Shown: piece after piece, positions 33,286 to 41,688 of the stretch
Layout: each line of letters starts with the position of its first letter
Numbering within the stretch: position 1 is the first letter of the stretch
Assembly (NCBI GenBank): GCA_003402705.1
Contig: QQNF01000025.1
Span: 1-49,954 of the forward strand
Reading direction: 5' to 3'
Length of the DNA stretch: 49,954 bases
Source: Verrucomicrobiota bacterium
Lineage (GTDB): Bacteria > Verrucomicrobiota > Verrucomicrobiia > Verrucomicrobiales > V1-33
The notes under the pieces: model-generated
The model's database searches: none
What the model was told of the DNA's origin: nothing
The model's input: only the letters and a program-made list of their open reading frames with translations
Translations under genes and position numbers: made by a program

Positions 33286-33898
33286 GGCGGACGAGGAAAT
33301 CTTTGAGTTTCTGGCGTGCGCGGAGGGCGCGGACTTTGACATTGGCGATGGACCAGCCGGTGACGGCGGCGATGTCTGCGACGCTGCGTTCTTCGAGGTG
33401 GAGCATGGTGACGATGAGGCGGTCTTCCGGGCGGAGGGCGGCGAGGGCTGGGCGGAGACGTTCTGCGGCGTCGCGGCCGGCGGCTTCGTGGGCGTCGGAG
33501 GGGTCTGGGAGACGTTCGAGGGCTTCTGGTTCGTCGAGCGGGACGAGGAAGGAAGTGCGGCGTTTGCGGCGTTTGAGGTGAGTGAGGCAGGTATTGACGG
33601 CGACGCGGGAGACCCAGTGGGGGAAGGGGGCGTCGAAGCGGTAGGAATGGAGGCCGCGCCAGAGGTGGACGAAGATGTCCTGGCAGAGGTCGTCGAGTTC
33701 CGAGGCGCTCTGGACGTAGCGGGAGGCCATGGCGGCGAGACGGCCTTTGCAGGCGCGGATGATGGAGTGGAAGGCGGATTCGTCGCCGGACTGGGCGGCG
33801 CGGATGAGGTCAGGCGGTAGGGACGCCTCGTCGAATTCCGCGACCGCGAAGCGACCGGCGGAGGGGAAGGGGATCGGGAGGTGGAGGGAGGCGGTCAT
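33269..33898 (-). CDS. ECF-family RNA polymerase sigma factor
   Basis: 209 residues. Region 2 (~30-100): 'SAFHSIIRACKGRLAAMASR', 'ELDDLCQDIFVHLWRG' and 'FPHWVSRVAVNTCLTHLKR'. Region 4 (~140-200): 'LRPEDRLIVTMLHLEERSVADIAAVTG' and 'VKVRALRARQKLKD'. First gene of a three-gene leftward operon with its predicted anti-sigma and a Spy-like protein. Confidence 0.9.
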   Translation of the reverse strand: MTASLHLPIPFPSAGRFAVAEFDEASLPPDLIRAAQSGDESAFHSIIRACKGRLAAMASRYVQSASELDDLCQDIFVHLWRGLHSYRFDAPFPHWVSRVAVNTCLTHLKRRKRRTSFLVPLDEPEALERLPDPSDAHEAAGRDAAERLRPALAALRPEDRLIVTMLHLEERSVADIAAVTGWSIANVKVRALRARQKLKDFLVRHEKSL

Positions 33899-34029
33899 TC
33901 CTTGGAGAGGATGAGTGAGGGGAGGTGCGTGAGGTTACAGGCAAAGGGTGCGAGCCGGGGTGAATGGGGGGTGTTTGAAGAAACCGGGTTGACGGTCTGC
34001 GGCATCTGCCGTTTCAGAAAGTTTCCGAG

Positions 34030-34566
34030 ATGAGTTCTGAAATTCCCGAGCAGCCCCGCGAACGATTCCGCCCGTGTGTGGCTTGCCTGCTGATCAACGA
34101 GGAGGGCAAGCTGCTGATTTGCGAGCGGGATGATTTTGCGGACAGCTGGCAGTTTCCGCAGGGTGGTCGGGACTTCGGGGAGACCCCGAGGGAGGCGTTG
34201 CACCGGGAGTTGTGGGAGGAGATCTCGTTGTTGCCTGGGGCGTATGAGATTGTGGAGGAGCGAGGGCCGTACCGGTACCGGTTTCCGGTGAGGCATCGGC
34301 GGAAGCGGAAGTATGTGGGGCAGCAGCAGACGTATTTTCTGTGCCGGTTCCGGGGGCCTGACACATTGATCAGCATTGACACGAAGCAGCCTGAGTTCCG
34401 GAGCTGGAAGTGGATTGAGCCGGCGGCATTTGATTTGAGGTGGCTGCCGGACTTCAAGCGTGGGGTGTACCGGGATGTGCTGCGGGATTTTCTGGGGGTG
34501 ATTGCGATCGGGGATGATCCGCCGCCGCCGCCGGAGCGGGATCCGAAGCCGCGGAAGATCGGGTGA
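34030..34566 (+). CDS. NUDIX hydrolase, RppH-like
   Basis: 178 residues. 'RPCVACLLINEEGKLLICER' and 'SWQFPQGGRDFGETPREALH' then 'RELWEEISL' form a NUDIX box (G-x5-E-x7-REL-x-EE; the usual Gly after EE-x is Ser). 'WQFPQGG' and 'QQQTYFLCRF' are typical of RppH/Ap4A hydrolases, suggesting 5' pyrophosphate removal from RNA or dinucleoside polyphosphate cleavage. Confidence 0.85.
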   Translation: MSSEIPEQPRERFRPCVACLLINEEGKLLICERDDFADSWQFPQGGRDFGETPREALHRELWEEISLLPGAYEIVEERGPYRYRFPVRHRRKRKYVGQQQTYFLCRFRGPDTLISIDTKQPEFRSWKWIEPAAFDLRWLPDFKRGVYRDVLRDFLGVIAIGDDPPPPPERDPKPRKIG

Positions 34567-34572
34567 TGGGGG

Positions 34573-35445
34573 TCACTTTGTGGGTGGCGCGGGGCGCTGG
34601 TCTTCTTTGAAGCGGAATGGTTTGGTGCCGGTGATGGCGTCGCTGGTGACGCTGGGGCACCAGTGTTTTTCGACGTGGGCGATGATGAGGTCGTGGCCGG
34701 TGAAGTGATCGACGCCTGGTGGGCGTTCGGGGTTGTACATGGAGTCGGTCATATCGCGCATGAAGGCGACGGTTTTGCCGAGATAGACCTGCTGGCGGAT
34801 GGCGAAGGGGCGGCCGAGGACGCACATGTTGAGGTGAACGCCGCAGAGGATGACGTGGTCGATGTTGCGGGCGGCGAGGAGGTTCCATGTTTCCTGGCCG
34901 TCATCGGTGAGGGCGTCGCCGGGTTTGAGTTCGATGAGCGGGTGCTGGCGTTTCCATGGTGGGACGATTTCGCATTTATGGTCGGTGCAGGAGCAGCCCA
35001 TGTCGCTGTCGTCGATGGGGAGGACGGCTTCATGGCGTGGGTCGGTCCAGCACCATGCGGTGCCCCAGCGCGGGGCGGTGGCGAGGGGGACGGGGGTTTT
35101 GGCGAACGGTGCGGATTTAGCGAGGAGACGTTGCGGTGCGTCCTTGTAGAAGTCGGTGACGGAACTGGGGGCGTGGATGATGAAGATGCCTTTGGCGCGG
35201 GCGGCGATGAGCATTTCGTTGAGCGGGCCGGCGAGTTCGGTGACGCGTCGTGCGGCGCTGCGGCACCAGTGGTCGTCCCACATGTCGCAGACGATGATGG
35301 CGGTCTTGGAGGTATCCCAGACGGCTTTGGATTCGGAGATGGGGCCGGGGGTCGGGGCGTCTTTGGGCCGGGAGCGGAGCGTGAGCGGGAGGGGACCGGC
35401 GAGGGCGGAGGCGGTCATGGCGAGCAGGAGGAGAAGAGGGCGCAT
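34573..35445 (-). CDS. Exported isochorismatase-like cysteine hydrolase
   Basis: 290 residues from ATG 35445, which begins a signal peptide ('LLLLLAMTASALAG'); the frame continues far upstream without coding character. The isochorismatase fold shows the catalytic Asp in 'AIIVCDMWDDHWC' and the nucleophile in 'VILCGVHLNMCVLGRPF'. 'GSSVTDFY' and a Cys-rich 'MGCSCTDHKC' insert are also present. Secreted members like this are common in Planctomycetes/Verrucomicrobia; substrate unknown. Confidence 0.83.
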   Translation of the reverse strand: MRPLLLLLAMTASALAGPLPLTLRSRPKDAPTPGPISESKAVWDTSKTAIIVCDMWDDHWCRSAARRVTELAGPLNEMLIAARAKGIFIIHAPSSVTDFYKDAPQRLLAKSAPFAKTPVPLATAPRWGTAWCWTDPRHEAVLPIDDSDMGCSCTDHKCEIVPPWKRQHPLIELKPGDALTDDGQETWNLLAARNIDHVILCGVHLNMCVLGRPFAIRQQVYLGKTVAFMRDMTDSMYNPERPPGVDHFTGHDLIIAHVEKHWCPSVTSDAITGTKPFRFKEDQRPAPPTK

Positions 35446-35723
35446 GGCTGAGAGGGAGCGTGCGTGGCGGGGAAGGGTGGTGCAATGAGATTCCGTCCCG
35501 CGGGTGCGCAGGGGGGTGAATGTGCGTTTCTGGGGAGGCCGGGATTCTGAGGAGCCGGCCTTGGAGCTGCCTCGATGACTAGAGGTGCGGTTGGGAGTCG
35601 TTGCGAGTCTTGTTGGTCTGGATATTATGGGTTGTGGTCGGTCTTGGCCGTTGAATTTCAGGTGGTTGCGAGGTTGGTTGGGTCGTTGGCAGGCCCCGAT
35701 TGCAAATGGATGGTTGACCGGAT

Positions 35724-36359
35724 ATGGTAGAATCTGAAGTTGTTCGCCAAACACGACACTATCCCATGCCAGAAGCCAGATGGACAGTATCCGAGGAGCC
35801 GTTAGCGGGCCGTACAACCAAACTGAGTTTTCATGCACAGCAGGTTTTGTCTTACTCGGACGTGATAGCGCTTCTTGCTGATGATGCTGGCTTCCGATCG
35901 CTACTCTCTCAGACTCTCGCCAGCAGTTCCTTCTCGGCATTCTTTTGGGAGGCACATCCTGTCACATCGCAGTCTCTGAGCCGTCCGTTCGAGTGCGTTT
36001 TGGTCGAGGGAGCGGCTTTAGCCCAGCTTCGCCCTGATCCATCCCCTTTTGCCTCGCGTTTCAGGGAGCATCCTGACCAGCCAGCTATCGGCTTCTCGAA
36101 CCTCGGTGGAGATGCGTTTCTTGTTGTCCCGACGCCCTCGGCCGCCATGACATGCTACCCACACCTCGCCTGCTTCATCCGCTCAGCGCCGGCTGCTCAG
36201 GTTGATGCGTTCTGGAGACTGGTTGGCACTTCCATGAGGCAGCGTGTGTCGAGTTCGCCTCTGTGGTTGAGCACTGCTGGTATGGGCGTATAATGGCTGC
36301 ATCTCAGACTCGACTCACGCCCCAAGTATTACCGACATGCACCCTACACCAAGCCATAA
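35724..36359 (+). pseudogene. DUF6940 protein interrupted by an in-frame stop
   Basis: Reads 189 codons ('LSYSDVIALLADDAGFRSLL', 'FSAFFWEAHPVT', 'FECVLVEGAALAQLRPDPS', 'FSNLGGDAFLVVP', 'LWLSTAGMGV') then TAA at 36291-36293. In the same frame the DNA continues 'WLHLRLDSRPKYYRHAPY' to a TAA at 36357. These residues are the expected family C-terminus, where a Tyr normally sits at the stop position. So one Tyr-to-ochre change separates a ~211-residue protein into two, by mutation or, less likely, readthrough. Composition is less G-skewed than the neighbours. Start could be the ATG at 35724 or 35766. Confidence 0.7.
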
Positions 36360-36458
36360 CGGGGCGAACAAGTCGGCGCATCCAACCGCGGGTGAGGTCC
36401 TTCTTTGAATCTGGGCTTCCCACCCCGCCGTGGATGGCCTATACGTTCGCCGGAAACG

Positions 36459-36602
36459 ATGCCGACAACCTACCAACACCGCGTCACGAAGTTTGACCCA
36501 GCGAATCGCAATGGTGCGGGACACTACATGGCTGATGAGTGGCACCTGCATTCCCAGATTGGAATGTGTGGGGATGGGTTCGCTATCGTCAGTGGCATTT
36601 AG
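36459..36602 (+). pseudogene. Truncated 47-aa ORF
   Basis: Starts 'MPTTYQHRVTKFDPANRNGA' and 'GHYMADEWHLHSQIG', a pattern I associate with small bacterial proteins beginning 'YRVTKYDP...DEWTS.SDIG' of unknown function, then goes out of register and stops. Probably a gene beginning left after deletion. Like the DUF6940 gene beside it, it has balanced base composition. Confidence 0.4.
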
Positions 36603-37277
36603 GCGCCAGTGAGGCGAGATTTGGAACCGGAAGTGTGGGGGATGCAAACGGGCGTGAGTAGGCGTTGGCAGTTCTGACGAAGGCGGAGCAGTGAAGGGGG
36701 AGCGGATGGTGCGCAGGGGCCTGCTGCAGCTTTTGGCTGAATGATCCTGGAGGGAGGGTGGTGGCCTGGGTGAGGGATAGGGCGGATAGGGCGGATTGAC
36801 CGGATTGACAAGATTGACAGGATGGACAGGATTGACAGGATTGACGAAGGGCGGAGTTGTTGGGAGGGGGCTAGGCTTGTGGGGAGAGGGGCGAGTGCGG
36901 AGGCTTGTGGTCCTGGTGCTTGTGGGGAGATAAGCGGCGGGACGCCGCTTCCACTTTGAGAGCTGTGATTCTTACAGCAGTCCAGAGCCTTCGGCTAGCT
37001 GGTTCGGAGGGGATGGGGCTTGTTGGGAGTGGGGGTATGTGGCGTCCCTACAGGACGCGGAATGATTTGTTGGGGTTGACCTGGGGCGATTGCCCCAGGC
37101 TGGTATACGTTGTCCCTTTGGGACAAGTGGACGATGGCGAGGGGCGTGTGGGGAGAGGGGCGACCCCGTACGGGGTCGTGGTGATGTTTGTTGGTGATCC
37201 CGGGGTATCGCTTCGCGCCACCCCGGGCTATTCACCGGTCGTCCCTGCGGGACGGGGGCTGGTTAGGGCGGCGGAGG
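36603..37277. repeat. Repeat-dense intergenic region, 675 bp
   Basis: No gene. Contents in order: eight 9-bp tandem units GGATTGACA-like (36775-36846); an AGCGGCG/CGCCGCT hairpin (36934-36950); copy 3 of the ~55-bp repeat (36957-37011); then a cluster of hairpins: CCTGGGGC-GATT-GCCCCAGG (37080-37099), TTGTCCC-TTT-GGGACAA (37110-37126), an 18-bp perfect palindrome CGACCCCGTACGGGGTCG (37161-37178), a CCCGGGG/CCCCGGG pair (about 37199-37227) and GTCCC-TGC-GGGAC (37241-37253). The last lies 25 bp after the hemC stop and may aid its termination. Confidence 0.75.
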
Positions 37278-38210
37278 TCAGTTGAGGGCTGAGAAGAGGG
37301 AGGCGGCGACGGATTCGGGGTGGGAGGCGGGGCCGGAGGCGTGAGCGGAGCGAGGGGAGCCGCCTTGGTCTGGGAAGACGATGGCTTTCATGGAGAGCGA
37401 ATCGTTTTCGAGGGAGGAGAGGACGCCGACGGGGGTTTGGCAGCCGGCGGCGAGGAGTTCGAGGAAATGGCGTTCGGCGCGGACCTTGAGGAAGGTATCG
37501 TGGTGGTTGATGGCGGCGAGCGTGCGTTCGAGATCCGGGTTGTGGCCGAAGATTTCGATGCCGACGGCTCCCTGACTGGCGGCTGGGAGCATGAGGTCGG
37601 CTGGGATGATGGCGGTGTGGAGCTGGGTGGGGTGGTCCGGGAGGGGGGTGTCGAAGAGACCGAGGCGGACGAGGCCGGCGCGGGCGAGGACGAGGGCGTC
37701 GATGGCTGGGTCGTCGGCGACCTTGCGGATGCGTGTGGGGACGTTGCCGCGGATGTCGGTGTTGGTGAGGTCCGGGCGGAGGAGACGGAGTTGGCAGGAT
37801 CTGCGGACCGAGCTGGTGGCGACGACGGCACCTTGGGGGAGCCCGTCGAGACCGCCGGGGTGTTTGCTGATGAGGACGTCTTCGACTGGGGCGCGGGGGA
37901 GGACGGCGGCGATGCGGAAGCCGTCGGCGAGAACGGTGGGGACGTCTTTGAGCGAGTGGACGGCGGCGTGGATGGTTCCGGCGCGGAGGGCTTCCTCGAG
38001 TTCCTTGGTGAAGATGCCTTTGTCGACGACCGGTTGGTCGCCGCGGGAGAAGTCCGCGAGTTTGAGGTCCGGGCGGAGATCGCCGGAGGTGCGGATGATT
38101 TCGCGGACGATGTGGAGGGAAGGGTGAGCTGCGGCGAGGGCGGCGCGGGTCATTTCGGTCTGGGTGAGAGCGAGTTCGCTGCCGCGGGTGCCGAGGATGA
38201 TGGATTCCAT
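37278..38210 (-). CDS. hemC: Hydroxymethylbilane synthase (porphobilinogen deaminase)
   Basis: 310 residues. 'ILGTRGSELALTQ', 'FTKELEEALRAG', 'HSLKDVPT', 'SSVRRSCQL', 'DIRGNVPTR' and the dipyrromethane-attaching C257 in 'LLAAGCQTPVG'. Polymerises four porphobilinogens in tetrapyrrole synthesis. Last gene of ccsA-like–hemA–hemC, 52 bp after hemA. Confidence 0.95.
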   Translation of the reverse strand: MESIILGTRGSELALTQTEMTRAALAAAHPSLHIVREIIRTSGDLRPDLKLADFSRGDQPVVDKGIFTKELEEALRAGTIHAAVHSLKDVPTVLADGFRIAAVLPRAPVEDVLISKHPGGLDGLPQGAVVATSSVRRSCQLRLLRPDLTNTDIRGNVPTRIRKVADDPAIDALVLARAGLVRLGLFDTPLPDHPTQLHTAIIPADLMLPAASQGAVGIEIFGHNPDLERTLAAINHHDTFLKVRAERHFLELLAAGCQTPVGVLSSLENDSLSMKAIVFPDQGGSPRSAHASGPASHPESVAASLFSALN

Positions 38211-38262
38211 GGGAGGGAGAGAGAGCTAGGGAGAGGGGGGGAGTGAGGACGGGAGCGGAATG

Positions 38263-39297
38263 TCAGGCGGGCCTGTGGATGGGTGAGGGGGCGCCGTCTG
38301 GTGAGGGTTGGAAGAGCGGGAGCGAGCGGACCTGATCTTTGATGATGGCGAGACAGCGTGCGATTTCCTGTTCGCGGCGGGCGCGCGTTTCGCCGGCGAT
38401 GGATTCGAGGGCGTCGATGTCGTAGAGGTAGACCCCGGGGATGTTATTGACGGCTGGGTCGACGTCGCGGGGGACGGCGATGTCGATGATGAAGAGCGGG
38501 CGGCCGCGGCGGCGGCGGAGGGCAGGGAGGACGTGGTCGGGGTGGATGACGGTGTGAGGGGCGGCGGTCGAGCTGATGATGACATCGGTTTCGGCGACTT
38601 CGGCGGGCCATGCGTCGAAGAGGATGGCGCGGCCTGACATTTCGGCGGCGAGTTCGACGGCGCGGTCGTAGGAGCGGTTAGAGACGACGATGGCGGATGC
38701 GCCGCGGGACTGGAGGGACTGGGCGCAGCGGCGGCTCATGTCGCCGGCGCCGAGGAGCATGACGCGGGTTTCTTTGAGGTCGCCGAAGATTTTTTCGGCG
38801 AGTTCGACGGCGACGGAGCCGACGGAGGTGGAGCCGCGTTGGATGTCGGTGGAATTGCGGACCATTTTGCCGACGCGGAAGGAGTGCTGGAAGAGCTTAT
38901 TGAGGAGACGGCCGGTGGTGCCGGATGAATGGGCGGTGGAGTAGGCGTCTTTGACCTGACCGAAGATTTCGGTTTCGCCGAGGACCATGGAGTCGAGCCC
39001 GGAGACGACGGCGAAGAGGTGTGAGGCGGCGTCTCCGTCGGTGTGGCGGAAGAAGGGGAGGTCGCCATCGAGTTGGAAGCGGAGGCGGAGCCATGATTCG
39101 ACGGCAGGGGAGGGAGAGTCGCCGGCTGCGTAGATTTCGATGCGGTTGCAGGTGGAGACGATGACGGCTTCCGAGATGCCTTGTTGTGAGGAGAGACTGG
39201 CGACGGCGTCGGGGAGGTCACGCGAGGCGAAGGCGAGGCGTTCGCGCACTTCGACTGGAGCGTTGCTGTGACTGAGGCCGAGACAGACGACGGGCAT
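38263..39297 (-). CDS. hemA: Glutamyl-tRNA reductase
   Basis: 344 residues, somewhat shorter than the usual ~410-430 because the dimerisation helix is short. Catalytic C50 in 'VSTCNRIEIY'; 'LDSMVLGETEIFGQVKDAY', NADPH-binding 'VMLLGAGDMSRRCAQ', 'SNRSYDRA' and 'DIAVPRDVDP'. Makes glutamate-1-semialdehyde from Glu-tRNA, the entry step of C5 haem synthesis. 18 bp after the ccsA-like gene. Confidence 0.95.
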   Translation of the reverse strand: MPVVCLGLSHSNAPVEVRERLAFASRDLPDAVASLSSQQGISEAVIVSTCNRIEIYAAGDSPSPAVESWLRLRFQLDGDLPFFRHTDGDAASHLFAVVSGLDSMVLGETEIFGQVKDAYSTAHSSGTTGRLLNKLFQHSFRVGKMVRNSTDIQRGSTSVGSVAVELAEKIFGDLKETRVMLLGAGDMSRRCAQSLQSRGASAIVVSNRSYDRAVELAAEMSGRAILFDAWPAEVAETDVIISSTAAPHTVIHPDHVLPALRRRRGRPLFIIDIAVPRDVDPAVNNIPGVYLYDIDALESIAGETRARREQEIARCLAIIKDQVRSLPLFQPSPDGAPSPIHRPA

Positions 39298-39315
39298 CGT
39301 GGTGAGAGTGGGGGA

Positions 39316-40095
39316 TCAGCGGCGGACGACGACCCAGAGGCTGATGATGGGGAGGAGGAAGCCGAGGGAGGCGGCCCATGCGGCTTTGCGTGGGGACATG
39401 CCGCGCCAGTGGTCGTAGGCGAGGATGGCGGCGTAGATGCTCCAGATGGCCCAGACGAAGGCGAGTTTACCGACTGGGGGGCGGTTGGGCATCTGGTAGG
39501 CGGCGAGGATGCCTGAGGAGAGGATGATGGTGCCTGTGAGGATGAGGCGATGGACGGCCTGGCTGAGATGGTGGACTGGAGGGAGGTGGCGGACGACCTG
39601 CATGCCGCGGTGGCGTTTGAGGAGACGGTCCTGGATGAGGTAGAGGATGCCGGCGACGCAGGCGAGGGCGAAGGCCCCGTAGGCGATGAGGGAGAGCGTG
39701 GCGTGCATTTCCGGCCAGAAGCCTGGGCGGGAGCGAGCGGGGAGAGCGGCGGATTCCGGTTTGAGGAGAGCGGTGGACTGGAGGACGAAGGCGAGCGGGG
39801 CGGTGAAGGCGCCGAGGAGGGAGAGACGGTAGGCGGTGCCGGTGAGGAAGTAGAGGAGGACCATGGCCCAGCTGACGAACGTGAGGAGTTCGAAGGGCGT
39901 GGTGATGGGGCAGCGGCCGAGGTCGCGGCCGCGCCAGAGGAGGAAGGCGCACTGGCAGGAGAAGCCAGCGAGGAGGAGGAGGAAGGCGGGCCATGTGGCG
40001 GTGGGTTTCCCTCTGGAGAGGGAGCGCACGGTGTACCCGAATCCGGCGAGGAAGAAGCCGGTGGCGGTGAACAGGGCGGCGCGGTCAGGCGACAT
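39316..40095 (-). CDS. CcsA/HemX-family cytochrome c assembly protein
   Basis: 259 residues with about eight hydrophobic segments. 'FELLTFVSWAMVLLYF' and 'LSLIAYGAFALACVAGILYLIQDRLLK' followed by 'PVHHLSQAVHRLI' are typical of the cytochrome c assembly (HemX/CcsA) family. The WWD motif is weak, so a HemX-type regulator of HemA fits at least as well as a haem-delivery protein. It heads the hemA-hemC operon, as HemX does in many bacteria. Confidence 0.82.
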   Translation of the reverse strand: MSPDRAALFTATGFFLAGFGYTVRSLSRGKPTATWPAFLLLLAGFSCQCAFLLWRGRDLGRCPITTPFELLTFVSWAMVLLYFLTGTAYRLSLLGAFTAPLAFVLQSTALLKPESAALPARSRPGFWPEMHATLSLIAYGAFALACVAGILYLIQDRLLKRHRGMQVVRHLPPVHHLSQAVHRLILTGTIILSSGILAAYQMPNRPPVGKLAFVWAIWSIYAAILAYDHWRGMSPRKAAWAASLGFLLPIISLWVVVRR

Positions 40096-40121
40096 GGATG
40101 GCGGGTGGGGTGGAAAAGAAG

Positions 40122-40149
40122 CCGCCGGCGCGGGAGCCGCGGCCGGCGG
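40122..40149 (-). terminator. Hairpin terminator after the 197-aa membrane protein gene
   Basis: 8-bp stem CCGCCGGC/GCCGGCGG (40122-40129, 40142-40149), followed on the minus strand by CTTCTTTTCC. It separates the membrane protein/ilvE group from the hem operon. Confidence 0.6.
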
Positions 40150-40197
40150 GAGAGGAACGTAGGGAAATGGGCGGTGATTGCAAGACCGCCTGGAAAA

Positions 40198-40791
40198 TCA
40201 GGAACCGCGGTAGGCGGTCTGGGAGAGGATGACGAGGAGAGCGCCCCATGCGAGGCCGGCGAAGGCGGCGAGGCGGTAGCGGGCGGGGGTTTTGGTGACC
40301 CAAGCGATCTGGTCGCGCATGGTGTAGGGCATGCCGACCCAGAAGAGGCCGAGGGTGAGCCAGACGTAGCAGAGCGAGCTGAGGATGACGCGGCTGGCGG
40401 GGTCTTTGAGGAAGGCGGCGTCGAGGATTGGGCAGGCGGCGAGGAGGAGGATGATGCCGACGGAGCGGGCCCCGAGGTAGTCGGTGACCCAGAAGAGCAT
40501 GCCGACGTAGAAGGCGACGAACATGAATTGGGCGACCCAGCGGAGCCGGTCGAATTCGCCGAGGTCGCAGCTGGTGACGACCATCATGGCCCAGATGAAG
40601 CCGACGGTGAGGATGGCGGTGCCTGCTTTCTGGGAGCGAGGGAGGGCGTTGAGGTGGGAGCGCCATGAGTCGGCCTTGAGGAGGGCGGCGACGTGGATGG
40701 CGATGAGGACGAGGCCTGTGACGAGGGCGGCGGTCTGGAGCGACTGCTGCTGGTAGAGCCAATGGTAGAGGCGGTCGCTGAGATCCTTCAT
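40198..40791 (-). CDS. Integral membrane protein of unknown function
   Basis: 197 residues with about six hydrophobic segments ('AALVTGLVLIAIHVAALL', 'AGTAILTVGFIWAMMVVTS', 'FMFVAFYVGMLFWVTDYLGA', 'VGIILLLAACPILDAAFL', 'LAAFAGLAWGALLVILSQT'). No family recognised. It follows ilvE by 13 bp and is probably in the lolD-like–ilvE transcription unit. Confidence 0.75.
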   Translation of the reverse strand: MKDLSDRLYHWLYQQQSLQTAALVTGLVLIAIHVAALLKADSWRSHLNALPRSQKAGTAILTVGFIWAMMVVTSCDLGEFDRLRWVAQFMFVAFYVGMLFWVTDYLGARSVGIILLLAACPILDAAFLKDPASRVILSSLCYVWLTLGLFWVGMPYTMRDQIAWVTKTPARYRLAAFAGLAWGALLVILSQTAYRGS

Positions 40792-40804
40792 GGGTGGTGC
40801 GGAG

Positions 40805-41671
40805 TCAGAACGGCGTGCCGGTGGAGCGCGTTAGGGAGCGGAAGGCCTCGATGATGCGATTGGTGATGGGGCCTGGGGCGCCGGAGCCGATGACGCGCTG
40901 GTCGAGTTTGACGGCGGCGATGACTTCGGCGGCGGTGCCTGTGAGGAAGCATTCGTCGGCGGTGAAGATGTCGTGGCGGCTGAGTTCGGCCTCGCGGAGG
41001 GGGATGCCGAGGGAGGCGGCGGTATCGATGACGACCTTGCGGGTGATGCCGTCGAGGGCCCCTGCGCTGATGGGAGGGGTGGTGATGGTGCCGTCGCGGA
41101 CGATGAAGAGGTTATCGCCGGTGCATTCGGCGACGAGACCGCGGTCATTGAGCATGAGGCCTTCTTCTGCACCTGCCTGGATGGCCTCGACCTTGGCCAT
41201 GACGTTATTCAGGTAGTTGAGGCTTTTGACCTGAGGGCTGAGCGTGTCGTGGGTGGGTCTGCGGGTGGCGACGGTGGCCATGACGAGCCCGTTCTGGTAG
41301 GCATCATCGGGGTACAGCTGGATGCTGCAGGCGATGATGATGATGGAGGGTTTGGGGCAGCGGAAGGGGCTGAGGCCCATGGAGCCGGTGCCGCGGGTGA
41401 TGACGAGGCGGATGTAGCCGTCGTTGAGATCGTTGGCGCGGCAGGTTTCGAGGACTGCGGCGGTCATGTCCTCTGGGGAGATAGGGATATTGAGGAGGAT
41501 GCTGCGTGCGGAGTCGAAGAGACGGCGGATGTGTTCCTCGAGGCGGAAGACGCGGCGGTTGTAGAAGCGGATGCCTTCGAAGACCCCGTCGCCGTAGAGG
41601 AGACCGTGGTCGAAGACGGAGATGCGGGCGTCGAGTTCGTCGTGGAGGGAGCCGTCGATGTAGACTTTCAT
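40805..41671 (-). CDS. ilvE: Branched-chain amino acid aminotransferase (class IV)
   Basis: 288 residues from ATG 41671; upstream frame is the shadow of the ABC gene. 'ISVFDHGLLYGDGVFEGIRFY', PLP lysine K149 in 'VKSLNYLNNV', 'EGLMLND.G.VAECTGDNLFIV' and 'LTGTAAEVIAAVKLDQRVIG' mark the BCAT fold. Interconverts branched-chain amino acids and 2-oxo acids; a D-amino acid or aminodeoxychorismate lyase role is less likely. Confidence 0.9.
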   Translation of the reverse strand: MKVYIDGSLHDELDARISVFDHGLLYGDGVFEGIRFYNRRVFRLEEHIRRLFDSARSILLNIPISPEDMTAAVLETCRANDLNDGYIRLVITRGTGSMGLSPFRCPKPSIIIIACSIQLYPDDAYQNGLVMATVATRRPTHDTLSPQVKSLNYLNNVMAKVEAIQAGAEEGLMLNDRGLVAECTGDNLFIVRDGTITTPPISAGALDGITRKVVIDTAASLGIPLREAELSRHDIFTADECFLTGTAAEVIAAVKLDQRVIGSGAPGPITNRIIEAFRSLTRSTGTPF

Positions 41672-41688
41672 GCGTGGGCGAGCGGGAT

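Noticed and set aside
36905..37285. 126-codon + frame over the repeat cluster
   Set aside because: Its translation is made of repeat elements and hairpins; similar peptides arise wherever the repeats occur.
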